Positions 1-8,672 of a stretch of 64,000 nucleotides of DNA are shown here, piece after piece. The stretch is taken from the NCBI RefSeq assembly GCF_023100945.1, contig NZ_CP064689.1:434001-498000 (forward strand). Direction: 5' to 3'. The notes beneath the pieces are model-generated. The model was not told the DNA's origin and did not search any database. It worked only from the letters and a program-made list of their open reading frames with translations. The position numbers were made by a program, and so were the translations under genes. The stretch is from Bradyrhizobium sp. 200. Lineage in GTDB: Bacteria > Pseudomonadota > Alphaproteobacteria > Rhizobiales > Xanthobacteraceae. Each line of letters begins with the position of its first letter. Positions within the stretch are counted from its first letter, which is position 1.

Positions 1-242
1 CCCGGACCGTGCGGCGACGGAATCGCGGGGCGCTTTTCTAAATAGTATTCCGATTGTGGGTCGTCGCTGAGTCGAAACAGCGGCACCGGCGCATTGATCC
101 CACGCAAGTAGGCCGATACCTGATTGATCGCATCTTGATCGTCCGGCCCTAACGCATTTGCGAGATCAGTCAAATGAGGGTGCCGCCGCAACGTATACAT
201 AAACATGGTGTGACCTTTCGAGTCGTGGCTGCAATCGATCAT
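1..242 (-). CDS. Hypothetical protein, 3' end beyond the window edge
   Basis: An open frame of 80 codons without a stop runs off the left edge. It was found by translating the reverse strand, reading from an ATG at 242. The frame remains open upstream to a stop near 315, and a TTG at 278 is an alternative start. The visible peptide is polar, with a Cys/His-containing beginning (MIDCSHDSKGH) and no signal peptide or membrane segment. I recognise no family. Composition looks like real coding sequence, but the product is truncated here and its function is unknown. Confidence 0.45.
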   Translation of the reverse strand, partial: MIDCSHDSKGHTMFMYTLRRHPHLTDLANALGPDDQDAINQVSAYLRGINAPVPLFRLSDDPQSEYYLEKRPAIPSPHGP

Positions 243-416
243 CGGACAAAAATGCCAACTGTCAAGGCGCGTAGCCAAGTCCGAACTTAGCCACTCACGC
301 CCTTATGGTAGTTGATGACGTGCCGTCAGACCAATAGCGGAATCGCGAGTGTTGTTTTCGACGCCACGGCATGGCGCGATGTTGCGCCCCTTGCAGCGTG
401 CGAGTCGAATCGCACA

Positions 417-490
417 ATCCCTTGCGTCGGGAACAACTTCGCACCGCGACCGGCGGGGGTGGATAGATCGCAAGTCGAATCGCGTGCATT
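417..490 (+). repeat. Imperfect direct repeat, copy 1
   Basis: The segment starting CCCTTGCGTCGGGAACAAC is repeated about 385 bases downstream with scattered substitutions. Both copies share a CCGCGACCGGCGG core followed by a weaker match ending in CGAATCGC. The function is unknown, and the copies lie in non-coding sequence. Confidence 0.5.
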
Positions 491-582
491 AGGATGTTGA
501 CTCTTGTTCGTTCGTTGCTGCCAAATAGAGGCGGCGCTCGCCCTAGCTTATGGGGGCTGATCGCACAGCGCAGGGTGCAAAC

Positions 583-705
583 ATGAAGCGAGCATGCATG
601 GCCGCGTGTGATGCGGCAGTTCACTACAAGCCGAGGAAGGGCGGTTATCGACGCCGCACGATGGCTCGTGGATTCAAGCCGGTTAGAGCAAAACGCCGTA
701 AGTAG
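583..705 (+). CDS. Possible 40-residue basic protein
   Basis: An ATG frame of 40 codons encodes a Lys/Arg-rich peptide whose second half contains RRRTMARGFKPVRAKRRK. An AGGG lies about eight bases before the start. The charge would suit a nucleic-acid-binding peptide such as a small phage or ribosome-associated protein, but no family is recognised. It stands alone in a gene-poor stretch, so a chance ORF is equally possible. Confidence 0.2.
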   Translation: MKRACMAACDAAVHYKPRKGGYRRRTMARGFKPVRAKRRK

Positions 706-801
706 AATCGCGGTGAGGGAACGCCGCAACGGTTCTCGCGCAGCCCGGCGCGCCCGCCGAAATAGCAATCCGCCGCCGGTCCTGACTCAGTAAATATACC
801 A

Positions 802-875
802 TCCCTTGCGTTCGGAACAGCATCGCGCCGCGACCGGCGGCGTGTGTGGAAAGGTTTGACGGGCGAATCGCATCC
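802..875 (+). repeat. Imperfect direct repeat, copy 2
   Basis: This is the second copy of the element starting near 417. It keeps CCCTTGCG and the CCGCGACCGGCGG core and diverges towards its right end. Confidence 0.5.
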
Positions 876-1003
876 GCACGGGCGAAAGGCAAACCACATT
901 AACCAGCTAAGCTCTTGCTCGGCCGCGCTATTAAAAATTTCCAACGTTACCTGACAACTCCGATCAATCCGGCTGTATCAATCGCGATAGATCGGACTCC
1001 CCG

Positions 1004-1534
1004 ATGAGCACAGTGGAAGCGAAAGGCGAAACGATGACCGACAAGAAACCGTCCCGGCTGGCACAGGCGCTCGCCAAATATTCGCCCGAAGAACTGGACG
1101 CACGCTACCGGCTTCCCATAGAAGGGGCCGCGCCGAAGCCCGCAAGACGCCGCGTAATACGGCCGGTCAAGGCAGCCGCGCCAATGAAATCCCGCAAAGC
1201 CCGAATCGCTGCGGCGCTCGCGATCAAGGCCGCCGCTATGCGCGTCATCGAATCCGAAGGCGAGCATATGAAGGCCGGTCCGCAGATTCCGATTGTCAGC
1301 GCTCGGTCCAAGGGGCTGAATATCGTTTACACGCCCAACGTTCCCGCGCCCGGTCCGCGCATGGTCGCGTGGCAGGCGGCTAACGGCATCGCGCCGCCGC
1401 CCCCGCTGACCGATCTTCTGGACGTGTGGCCGGTGGGTTCGAACAAGGTGTTTTCGATGCGCTGGAACGCCGCCGGGTTGGTCGAAGTCGGGACCTTCAA
1501 ACGCGGCGAGTGGGAAGCGACGCTGACCGGATAG
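1004..1534 (+). CDS. Hypothetical protein, 176 aa
   Basis: This is a plausible soluble protein of unknown family. The N-terminal half is rich in Lys, Arg and Ala (residues 1-85). The C-terminal half is more ordered, with Pro-rich loops and a WPVGSNKVFSMRW stretch near residue 142. Two starts are possible: ATG 1004 or ATG 1034, the latter preceded by AAAGGCGAAACG. A good rho-independent terminator follows 27 bases after the stop, which supports a real transcription unit. It has no operon partner. The gene sits between the gene-poor left end and core accA and may be accessory. Confidence 0.6.
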   Translation: MSTVEAKGETMTDKKPSRLAQALAKYSPEELDARYRLPIEGAAPKPARRRVIRPVKAAAPMKSRKARIAAALAIKAAAMRVIESEGEHMKAGPQIPIVSARSKGLNIVYTPNVPAPGPRMVAWQAANGIAPPPPLTDLLDVWPVGSNKVFSMRWNAAGLVEVGTFKRGEWEATLTG

Positions 1535-1561
1535 CGCCGCGACCTATCGACGACCGCGAAG

Positions 1562-1586
1562 GCCCGCCCCGACCGGCGGGCTTTTT
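1562..1586 (+). terminator. Rho-independent terminator
   Basis: The inverted repeat GCCCGCC / GGCGGGC has a six-base loop and is followed directly by five Ts. It lies just downstream of the hypothetical gene ending at 1534 and is oriented to terminate it. Confidence 0.75.
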
Positions 1587-1888
1587 CATGCCCGGCCGCC
1601 AGCGCCAGCCGCGCCCGTCGCGTGGTCGCCGTCCGCCGGGACGTTGGGGCCGCCAGCGGGTCGCCCCTGTACTGGCTCGCCTGCGGCTTCTGGCGTGGGG
1701 TCAAAAAGGGCCTAATCTACCCGGGACACCACCGGGACACTTCGCGCCTAACCTATTGAAATTATTAGAAATAAATAGCCTAATTAGGGCCGAATCAAGT
1801 GATCCGGTGAAATAAAGCACCTTTAAGGCAGGTCTAACGATTGGGATGCCGCGGCCGCCCGCCCCCTTCCAGGAGGGGAATGGGCCAA
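1587..1888. other. Intergenic stretch with an A+T-rich patch
   Basis: No gene is seen. The left part is G+C-rich with a short GGGACACC / GGGACACT tandem near 1720-1740. Bases 1750-1825 are strikingly A+T-rich for this genome. This composition break separates the gene-poor left end from core accA and could mark the edge of an inserted segment. Confidence 0.4.
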
Positions 1889-2851
1889 TCAGCCGAGCTT
1901 GCGGCCGATATCCAGGAATTTCTGCCGCCGCTGCTGGCGGATGCCGGCTGCGTCCAGATTGCTGAGGTCGTTGAAGGCCTCGGCGATAGCATCGCCCGTG
2001 GCCGAGATCATGGCGGTGGTGTCACGGTGGGCGCCGCCGGAGGGTTCTTTCAGGATCTGGTCGATCACGCCGAAGCGCAGCATGTCCTGGGCGGTGATCT
2101 TCATGTTGTTGGCGACTTCCTGCGCCTTGGTGCCGTCGCGCCACAGGATCGAGGAAGCCGCCTCCGGCGAGATCACGCTGTAGATCGCGTGTTCGAACAT
2201 CAGCACCTTGTTCGCGGTGGTGATGGCGATGGCGCCGCCCGACATGCCCTCGCCGGTGATGATTGCGACATTGGGAACGCCGAGCGAGAGACATGTGTCG
2301 GTCGAGCGTGCGATCGCTTCCGCCACGCCGCGCTCCTCGGCGCCGATGCCGGGATAGGCGCCGGCGGAATCGACGATCGACAGCACGGGAATAGCAAAAC
2401 GGTCGGCCATCTCCATCAGCCGCACCGCCTTGCGATACCCTTCGGGACGCGCCATGCCGAAATTGTGCTTGATGCGGCTGTCGGTGGTGGCGCCCTTCTC
2501 CTGGCCCATCACGCAGATCGGCTCGCCGCGGAAACGGCCGAAGCCGCCCATCAGCGCCTCGTCCTCGGCGAACTTGCGGTCGCCCGCCATCGGGGTGAAT
2601 TCAGTGATCAGCGCGTTGACGAAATCGGTGAAGTGCGGGCGCTGCGGATGGCGCGCCACCAGCGTCTTCTGCCACGGCGTCAAATTGGCGTAGAGGTCGG
2701 TCAGCGCCTGCTGCGCCTTGTCCTCGATGCGCGTAATCTCATCGCCGATGTCGCTGCCGGTCGCCGCCAGCGCGCGCAATTCATCGACCTTGGCCTCTAG
2801 TTCGGCGACGGGTTTTTCAAAATCGAGATAGCTGCGCATCTGATCCGGCAT
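1889..2851 (-). CDS. accA: Acetyl-CoA carboxylase carboxyltransferase subunit alpha
   Basis: This is the alpha subunit of the carboxyltransferase half of acetyl-CoA carboxylase, which with AccD moves the carboxyl group from biotin on AccB to acetyl-CoA to make malonyl-CoA for fatty-acid synthesis. The 320-residue length is normal. The family N-terminus (MRSYLDFEKPVAELEAK) and the crotonase-fold core with GMARPEGYRKA, DSAGAYPGIGAEERG and EGMSGGAIAI are all present. The start chosen is ATG 2851; ATG 2839 is a possible alternative and the frame also allows TTG 2854. It is a single gene on the minus strand, downstream of xerD in the same direction. Identification is firm from the family motifs. 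Confidence 0.96.
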   Translation of the reverse strand: MPDQMRSYLDFEKPVAELEAKVDELRALAATGSDIGDEITRIEDKAQQALTDLYANLTPWQKTLVARHPQRPHFTDFVNALITEFTPMAGDRKFAEDEALMGGFGRFRGEPICVMGQEKGATTDSRIKHNFGMARPEGYRKAVRLMEMADRFAIPVLSIVDSAGAYPGIGAEERGVAEAIARSTDTCLSLGVPNVAIITGEGMSGGAIAITTANKVLMFEHAIYSVISPEAASSILWRDGTKAQEVANNMKITAQDMLRFGVIDQILKEPSGGAHRDTTAMISATGDAIAEAFNDLSNLDAAGIRQQRRQKFLDIGRKLG

Positions 2852-3062
2852 CAAGGCAATATAGGTAACAACGTGCTTTGAGGCGAAGCGGTTTCGATTC
2901 GCTTAAGGAAAGCACGCATCTTCAATGATTTAGCGTACATTCGGTCCGGTGACCCGGTTTGCCGAAAGCGCGCCAAGCAAGGCCGCGGGCGGGAAGGCTG
3001 TTTCGGGGGAGACGCCGCGGAAGTCAAGGCTACAGGTACAAATGCATCCGGGCTACGCCGCC

Positions 3063-4022
3063 CTACTTCTCCGCGAGCGGATGCAGGTCGCGGACCAGGC
3101 TCTTCAGCCGCTCCTCAACTACATGGGTATAGATCTGCGTGGTGGAGATGTCGGTATGGCCGAGCAGCGTCTGCACGATGCGCAGGTCCGCGCCGTTGTG
3201 CAGCAAGTGGCTGGCAAAGGCGTGGCGCAGCACGTGCGGCGAGACCAGCCGCGGCGCGAGGCCCGATGCCGCCGCCAGTTCCTTCAGGTCGCGGGCAAAA
3301 TGCTGCCGCGTCAGATGGCCGCTCTCGCCGAAGGAGGGAAACAGCCATTTCGAGCCGGCGTTTTTCTTGTTCTCGGGCTTGAGCGCTTCCATCGCGGCGA
3401 GGTAATCGGCCATCGCCTGCCGCGACGCTTCGTTCAGCGGCACCAGCCGTTCCTTGTTGCCCTTGCCGCGCACCACGATCATGCTGATATCGCGCCGCGA
3501 GGCCGACAGCGGCAGCGCCACCAGTTCGGAGACGCGCAGGCCCGTGGCGTAGAGCACTTCCAGCAGGCAATACAGCCGCATCGCGCGCAGCCGCTGCTGC
3601 GGCGACGCGTTCTGGCCTAGCGTCAATTCCTTGGCCCGCGTCAGCATGCGGTCGACGTCCGCTATCGACAGCACCTTCGGCAAGCCCCGGCCACGTTTCG
3701 GTCCGGACAGGATCGCCGCCGGATCGTCGCTGCGGATGCGCTCGTTCAAGAGGAAGCGGAACAGATGCCGCATCGCCGACAGCCGGCGCGCCACGCTGGA
3801 GGATTTGAAGCCGCGGGTATCGAGATCGGCGAGGTAGTCCCGCAGCACTTCCGTGCCGGCGCCGGCAAAGTTTTGTCCCTTGCGGCCGAGAAAGTCGGAA
3901 AAGTCCGTGAGGTCGCGGCGATAGGCATCGAGCGTGTTGTCGCCCGCCCCCTGTTCCGCCGCGAGCATGTCGAGGAACAGGTGGATCAGTTTCGCATCTG
4001 TTGCTGTCTTGCTGGAACGCAT
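3063..4022 (-). CDS. xerD: Site-specific tyrosine recombinase XerD
   Basis: This tyrosine recombinase acts with XerC at dif to resolve chromosome dimers at division. The 319 residues match the family. The N-terminal SAM-like core-binding domain spans about residues 8-95 and the catalytic domain 115-310. The catalytic set is visible: Arg163 in ATGLRVSEL, Lys187 in RGKGNKERLVPL, His263 and Arg266 in HVLRH, His289 in LGHTDISTT and Tyr298. The ATG at 4022 gives the usual XerD N-terminus; the open frame extends 17 codons further upstream. Its position between accA and aroK suggests the chromosomal housekeeping enzyme rather than a mobile-element integrase. Confidence 0.92.
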   Translation of the reverse strand: MRSSKTATDAKLIHLFLDMLAAEQGAGDNTLDAYRRDLTDFSDFLGRKGQNFAGAGTEVLRDYLADLDTRGFKSSSVARRLSAMRHLFRFLLNERIRSDDPAAILSGPKRGRGLPKVLSIADVDRMLTRAKELTLGQNASPQQRLRAMRLYCLLEVLYATGLRVSELVALPLSASRRDISMIVVRGKGNKERLVPLNEASRQAMADYLAAMEALKPENKKNAGSKWLFPSFGESGHLTRQHFARDLKELAAASGLAPRLVSPHVLRHAFASHLLHNGADLRIVQTLLGHTDISTTQIYTHVVEERLKSLVRDLHPLAEK

Positions 4023-4090
4023 AGCCCCCGACATCCCGCAAACGAGATGCCTCTCCCCGAATTCATCTCTCACAAATCAGACGATAGCGG

Positions 4091-4237
4091 CTATTTCTTG
4101 AGGAACTTGTCTGGGGGGATGGTGACCGTCATTTCCCGGGGCTTTGGGTTGACGAAGTTCGCCAGCGAAAAAATCACGCCATAGATCACCCCGGCGATGA
4201 TGCCGACGACCGTCAGAAAGCGGAACAAACTGGGCAT
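4091..4237 (-). CDS. Small single-pass membrane protein, 48 aa
   Basis: A short ORF starting MPSLFRFLTVVGIIAGVIYG has one hydrophobic segment (about residues 7-28) and a charged C-terminal tail ending PPDKFLKK. It fits the gap between xerD and aroK on the minus strand, divergent from aroK. I recall small proteins of this type beside aroK in Bradyrhizobium and Rhodopseudomonas genomes, but no function is known to me. Clear membrane topology and a plausible start argue for a real gene. Confidence 0.65.
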   Translation of the reverse strand: MPSLFRFLTVVGIIAGVIYGVIFSLANFVNPKPREMTVTIPPDKFLKK

Positions 4238-4379
4238 AGGGGGCTCAGGGCGGCGAATTAACCAATGAAATCATCCAACATGTTCCTATCCCCGTGGCAA
4301 GAGTCTCTGGCAACGGCATCAATGGGGGTAGTATAGGTGTCGCAGCCGCGGGCAAATCCCGCAAAAGACCGAGTTTTTG

Positions 4380-5012
4380 ATGTCCGAGATCGCCGCACCG
4401 GCACAAGCGAATATCCCCCAGGAGGCCGACATTATGTCGGCGCTGGGGCGGCGTTCGGTCGTGCTGGTCGGCATGATGGGCGCCGGCAAGTCCACCATCG
4501 GCCGGCGGCTGGCGGCGCGGCTCCGGCTGCCGTTTCTCGACGCCGATATCGAGATCGAGGCGGCGGCCGGGATGTCGATCCCGGACATTTTCGAAACCCA
4601 TGGCGAGCCGCATTTCCGGGACGGCGAGGCGCGGGTGATCGCGCGGCTGCTCGATGGCGGCCCGGCCGTGATCGCGACCGGCGGCGGCGCCTTCATGCGC
4701 GAGGAGACCCGTAACCGCATCCGCGACAAGGCGGTCTCGATCTGGCTCAAGGCGGATGTCGACGTGATCATGAAGCGCGTCAAGCGCCGCGCCGACCGGC
4801 CGCTCCTGCAGACCGAGGATCCGGTTGCGACGGTCAGCCGTCTGCTCGAGGCGCGCGAGCCGGTCTATCGGACCGCCGACCTGACGATAGGCTCGCGCGA
4901 CGTGCCGCACGACCGCATCGTCGACGAGTGTATCGATGCCCTACGCGCCCGGCTGTGCGCCGGCGCCCCATCTGCCCAGCCGACCACCGACGGGATGAGC
5001 GTTACGCCATGA
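4380..5012 (+). CDS. aroK: Shikimate kinase
   Basis: Shikimate kinase phosphorylates shikimate at the 3-OH with ATP, the fifth step of the shikimate pathway. The P-loop GMMGAGKST is at residues 31-39, followed by LDADIEIE (shikimate-binding Asp) and GGGAFM. Two starts compete. ATG 4380 gives 210 residues. ATG 4434 (192 residues) has a much better Shine-Dalgarno, AGGAGG eight bases upstream, and removes a non-conserved leader. The stop overlaps the aroB start by four bases (ATGA), indicating a translationally coupled aroKB operon. Confidence 0.95.
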   Translation: MSEIAAPAQANIPQEADIMSALGRRSVVLVGMMGAGKSTIGRRLAARLRLPFLDADIEIEAAAGMSIPDIFETHGEPHFRDGEARVIARLLDGGPAVIATGGGAFMREETRNRIRDKAVSIWLKADVDVIMKRVKRRADRPLLQTEDPVATVSRLLEAREPVYRTADLTIGSRDVPHDRIVDECIDALRARLCAGAPSAQPTTDGMSVTP

Positions 5013-6151
5013 CTGCGCCACTGAAACATTCCGCCGATATCACGGTCGACGTCGCCCTCGGCGACCGCGCCTATGACATCGTCATCGGCCGTGGCGTACT
5101 GGCCTCGCTCGGCGCGCGCGTCGCCGCACTGCGCCCCGGCGTGCGGACCGCCATCGTCACCGACCGCACCGTGGCCAAGCACTGGCTGGAGCCAACCGAG
5201 CGTTCGCTTACCGAGGCCGGCATCCCGACGTCGCGCGTCGTCGTCGAGGAAGGCGAGATGTCGAAGACCTATGCCGGTCTCGAAAAGGTCTCCGAGGCGC
5301 TGATCGCGGCGAAGATCGAGCGCAACGATCTGGTGATCGCGCTCGGCGGCGGCGTGGTCGGCGATCTCGCCGGCTTCGCGGCGGCGATCCTGCGCCGCGG
5401 CGTCGATTTCGTGCAGGTACCGACCTCGCTTCTGGCGCAGGTCGATTCCTCGGTCGGCGGCAAGACCGGCATCAACTCGCCGCAGGGTAAGAACCTGCTC
5501 GGCGCGTTTCACCAGCCGGTGCTGGTCATCGCCGATACTTCCGTGCTCGACACGCTGTCGCCGCGCCAGTTCCGCGCCGGCTATGCCGAGGTCGCCAAAT
5601 ATGGCGCGCTCGGCGATGAAGCCTTCTTCACCTGGCTCGAAGCCAGCCATGCCGACATCTTCTCCGGCGGCGCGGCGCGCGAGCACGCGATCGCGACCTC
5701 CTGCCGCGCCAAGGCCGCGATCGTCTCCCGCGACGAGCGCGAGAACGGCGAGCGCGCGCTGCTCAATCTCGGCCACACGTTCGGCCATGCGCTGGAAGCC
5801 GCGACCGGCTTTTCCGATCGCCTGTTCCACGGCGAAGGTGTCTCCGTCGGCATGGTGCTGGCGGCGGAATTTTCCGCCAAGCTCGGCATGATCTCCGAGG
5901 CCGATGCCGCCCGCGTCGAGCGCCACCTTGCTGCCGTCGGTCTGCCGACCCATTTGCAGGACATCGCAGGCTTCGCCCAGGAGGGGCTCGGGGATGCCGA
6001 CGCTCTGATGGCGCTGATGGCGCAGGACAAGAAGGTCAAGCGCGGCAGGCTGACCTTCATCCTGCTGCAGGCGGTCGGCCGCGCGGTGGTCGCAAACGAC
6101 GTCGGGCCGGCGCTGGTGCGCGATTTCCTGCAACAGAAGTTGTCGGGATGA
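5009..6151 (+). CDS. aroB: 3-dehydroquinate synthase
   Basis: This NAD- and metal-dependent enzyme converts DAHP to 3-dehydroquinate, the second step of the shikimate pathway. The 380 residues carry the nucleotide-binding loop ALGGGVVGDLAGF, the substrate-site VPTSLLAQVDSSVGGKTGIN and the metal-ligand LGHTFGHALE. The start ATG 5009 overlaps the aroK stop (ATGA), so translation is probably coupled. It forms the aroKB operon common to many proteobacteria. Confidence 0.97.
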   Translation: MTAPLKHSADITVDVALGDRAYDIVIGRGVLASLGARVAALRPGVRTAIVTDRTVAKHWLEPTERSLTEAGIPTSRVVVEEGEMSKTYAGLEKVSEALIAAKIERNDLVIALGGGVVGDLAGFAAAILRRGVDFVQVPTSLLAQVDSSVGGKTGINSPQGKNLLGAFHQPVLVIADTSVLDTLSPRQFRAGYAEVAKYGALGDEAFFTWLEASHADIFSGGAAREHAIATSCRAKAAIVSRDERENGERALLNLGHTFGHALEAATGFSDRLFHGEGVSVGMVLAAEFSAKLGMISEADAARVERHLAAVGLPTHLQDIAGFAQEGLGDADALMALMAQDKKVKRGRLTFILLQAVGRAVVANDVGPALVRDFLQQKLSG

Positions 6152-6218
6152 GAACGGGATTGTCGGGACGCAGCTTGGCGCAAACCTCGCGCGGGGCCGG
6201 GGCCGTCACGAGGCATAC

Positions 6219-7571
6219 ATGAGTTCGACCGCGTTCAATCTGCTGCTCGCGTTCCTGCTGCTCGCCGCCAACGCGTTTTACGTGGCCGCCGAGTTTGCAC
6301 TGGTCAAGAGCCGCGGGTTTCGCATCAGGGCGATGGTCGAGCAGGACCGGTTCGGTGCGCGCCTGCTGCACGGCATGATGGGCAATATCGAGGCCTATCT
6401 CGCCTGCTGCCAGCTCGGCATCACCATGGCCTCGCTCGGCCTCGGCTGGGTCGGCGAACCCACGGTTTCGGCACTGCTCGAACCGCTGCTGATCCCGCTC
6501 GGATTGTCGGAACGAACCCTGCACTTCGTGTCGTTTCTGGCCGGGTTCCTGGTGTTCTCGTCATTGCACATCGTCATCGGCGAGCAGGTGCCGAAGACGC
6601 TCGCGATCCGCGAGCCGATGCCGGTCTCGCAATGGATCGCCTATCCGCTCTATCTGTCCTATCTGGTGTTCTATCCGCTGAACTGGCTGCTCAACACCGC
6701 GTCCCGCGGGATATTGCGCCTGCTCGGCGTGCAGGAATCCTCGCAGCACGAAATCCTTACCGACTCCGAGATCGAGGGGCTGGTGGAAGAATCGGCTGAG
6801 CACGGCGGGATCGAAAGCGGTGAGGCCGAATACATTCAAAATGTCTTCCGCTTTGGCGACCTGGCCGTGTCCGACGTCATGGTTCATCGCACCGCGATGG
6901 TGATGATAAATGCCGATCTGCCGCCAGACGAACTGGTGGGCGAGGTGCTGGCGACCGAATACACCCGCATCCCGTTGTGGCGCGACAAGCCGGAAAACAT
7001 CATCGGCGTGCTGCACGCCAAGGATTTGCTGCGTGCGATCCGCGCGTCCGAGGGCGACACCTCGCACATCAACGTTTCGGCAATCATGCTGCCGCCCTGG
7101 TTCGTGCCGGAGATGCGGCCTCTGTCCGAACAGTTGAAGGCGTTTCGCCGCCGCAAGACCCACTTTGCCCTCGTCGTCGACGAATATGGCGAGGTCGAAG
7201 GCATGGTAACGCTGGAAGACGTGCTGGAGGAAATCGTCGGCGATATTTCCGACGAGCATGACGTGGTGGTGGCCGGCGTCCGCATTCAGGCCGACGGTTC
7301 CGTGGTGGTCGATGGCTCGGTGCCGATTCGCGACCTCAACCGCGCCATGAACTGGCATCTGCCGGACGAGGAGGCGACCACCGTCGCCGGGCTCGTGATT
7401 CACGAAGCCCGCTCGATCCCCGAGCGCGGCCAGAGTTTTACCTTCCACGGCTGCCGCTTCCGCGTGCTCCGGCGTGAGCGCAACCGCATCACGGCGCTGA
7501 AGATCACGCCGCTGCCGCGCGAAGCCAACGGCGAGGATCCGAAGCCGAAGCGGGCGGGGACGGCGTTCTGA
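6219..7571 (+). CDS. CNNM/CorC-HlyC family membrane protein with CBS domains
   Basis: This inner-membrane protein of 450 residues has an N-terminal DUF21/CNNM transmembrane domain (about 1-190, starting FNLLLAFLLLAANAFYVAAEF). A CBS-domain pair follows (about 215-335, with SDVMVHRTAMV and VVDEYGEVEGMVTLEDVLEEI), then a C-terminal CorC_HlyC domain (about 350-430). Family members are linked to magnesium or cobalt homeostasis and were once annotated as hemolysins; here a cation-transport role is an inference. It starts 67 bases after aroB and may be cotranscribed. Confidence 0.9.
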   Translation: MSSTAFNLLLAFLLLAANAFYVAAEFALVKSRGFRIRAMVEQDRFGARLLHGMMGNIEAYLACCQLGITMASLGLGWVGEPTVSALLEPLLIPLGLSERTLHFVSFLAGFLVFSSLHIVIGEQVPKTLAIREPMPVSQWIAYPLYLSYLVFYPLNWLLNTASRGILRLLGVQESSQHEILTDSEIEGLVEESAEHGGIESGEAEYIQNVFRFGDLAVSDVMVHRTAMVMINADLPPDELVGEVLATEYTRIPLWRDKPENIIGVLHAKDLLRAIRASEGDTSHINVSAIMLPPWFVPEMRPLSEQLKAFRRRKTHFALVVDEYGEVEGMVTLEDVLEEIVGDISDEHDVVVAGVRIQADGSVVVDGSVPIRDLNRAMNWHLPDEEATTVAGLVIHEARSIPERGQSFTFHGCRFRVLRRERNRITALKITPLPREANGEDPKPKRAGTAF

Positions 7572-7595
7572 ACGCCCGCGACGCAACAGCGCCTG

Positions 7596-8036
7596 TTATT
7601 CGATATCAATGGTGATGCCGCTGAGTTTCCACTGACCGTCGGACGGAATGAACCCGAGCTGGTACTTCACCTTCTTGGGCGTCGTGTCGAAATGGCCTTT
7701 CAGGCGCAGCACGCCCTTGTCGTCGATCTTGGCATCTTCATCCGGAATGACCGGGTTTGCGACGATCGCGTCGAACACGGCGTGCTTCTCGATCAGGTCC
7801 TTGAAGACGGCTCGCAGCTTCTCGGGCGGGAACTGATCGCGGAACGGCTTTGAAATCTTGGCGTGGAGCACCGTGAAATTATCCGACGCCACGGCGTCGT
7901 TGAGCGTCACCAGAATGCTCTTGATCAGCACTTCCTGGACAAAGGGGCTCGGCAGATCCAGCGCGTGCGCCCTGGTTGGGGAGGCCGCAACCAGCAGTGC
8001 CACGGCGGCCCATCGCAAGCGTGCCCAATATCGCAT
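7596..8036 (-). CDS. Secreted hypothetical protein
   Basis: A 146-residue protein with a signal peptide (hydrophobic WAAVALLVAASPTRAHA, cleavage probably near residue 25). The mature part is small and mixed alpha/beta (VQEVLIKSILVTLNDAV, then KPFRDQFPPEKLRAVFKDL) and ends in a strand-rich segment. The layout resembles small NTF2-like periplasmic domains, but I cannot assign a family. It converges with the CorC-like gene. Confidence 0.7.
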   Translation of the reverse strand: MRYWARLRWAAVALLVAASPTRAHALDLPSPFVQEVLIKSILVTLNDAVASDNFTVLHAKISKPFRDQFPPEKLRAVFKDLIEKHAVFDAIVANPVIPDEDAKIDDKGVLRLKGHFDTTPKKVKYQLGFIPSDGQWKLSGITIDIE

Positions 8037-8283
8037 CGGACGACCCCATCGACCTGCGATGACATCGGGATCAGCCCGACCCCGCGTCCGAACGGAACCT
8101 GATCCATCGCTTCCACAATTGTCTCACAGTTGCGAAAACGGTTCTACCGTCTCCGCCGATCTTCACAGGAAGCCGGCGGATGGCCTCGGGTCAGATAGAC
8201 CATGGCTTTCGCGAGCAGCCGTTCGGGTGGGTGCGCTGAAATATCCAGCAGCGGACGCCCATAATTCTTGCGGCAGACCCAAA

Positions 8284-8562
8284 TTATCGGCCGGCGGTTT
8301 CTCCCGGTGCCTGCGCCTTGATGGCGAGTGCATGGACGGAGCCCTTGAGTTCCGCCTCGAGCGTCGCATTTACCATACGATGGCGCTCGATCCGGCTCTT
8401 CCCTTCGAAGGCCGGAGATACGATATACACCCTGAAATGCGTCTCGCCGCCCGGCCTGTGGCCGGCATGGCCTTCATGCAGATGAGATTCGTCCGTGACG
8501 TCGAGGCTTTCCGGCAAGAAAGCTTCACGCAACTTGTTTATGATAGCGTCTTTGGTGCTCAT
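8284..8562 (-). CDS. bolA: BolA family protein
   Basis: A 92-residue BolA-type protein starting MSTKDAIINKLREAF. The class II KH-like fold is supported by the conserved LHEGHAGHR, GGETHFRVYIVSPAFEGKS and RHRMV segments. The His residues and loop are those that coordinate [2Fe-2S] clusters with monothiol glutaredoxins. ATG 8562 is chosen because upstream codons in the open frame are not family-like. It is divergent from the J-domain gene, and this bolA/J-domain/cobST neighbourhood recurs in alphaproteobacteria. A likely role is iron-sulfur or iron-responsive regulation. Confidence 0.93.
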   Translation of the reverse strand: MSTKDAIINKLREAFLPESLDVTDESHLHEGHAGHRPGGETHFRVYIVSPAFEGKSRIERHRMVNATLEAELKGSVHALAIKAQAPGETAGR

Positions 8563-8672
8563 GATGGCAGCAGATAATTCTGTTGTCAGCTTTCCGTCAA
8601 TGGCACCATCGAAGAGAGGGATTCGCAATGTCAAGACTTGAAGCCGCGGGCATTGCGTAGTCAAAGTCAGTC

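Larger units (their letters stand above)
243..1003. other. Gene-poor stretch with an imperfect direct repeat
   Basis: No convincing gene of normal size is seen. Frames open on both strands have Arg-rich shadow translations. The stretch contains an imperfect direct repeat (about 417-490 and 802-875), a short hairpin at 398-415 (GTGCGA, six-base loop, TCGCAC) and one possible very small basic ORF at 583-705. It may be the remains of a mobile or phage-like segment beside the partial gene at the left edge, but no integrase, transposase or clear terminal repeat is visible. Confidence 0.4.

Noticed and set aside
1841..2800. A 319-codon plus-strand frame opposite accA
   Set aside because: Arg/His/Gly-rich translation without family features, exactly antisense to a firm accA gene.
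3063..4022. Tyrosine recombinase considered as integrase of a mobile element
   Set aside because: Length and motifs match housekeeping XerD, and its neighbours are core genes.
4865..6133. A 422-codon minus-strand frame opposite aroB
   Set aside because: Shadow of aroB; His/Arg/Asp-rich translation and no ribosome site.
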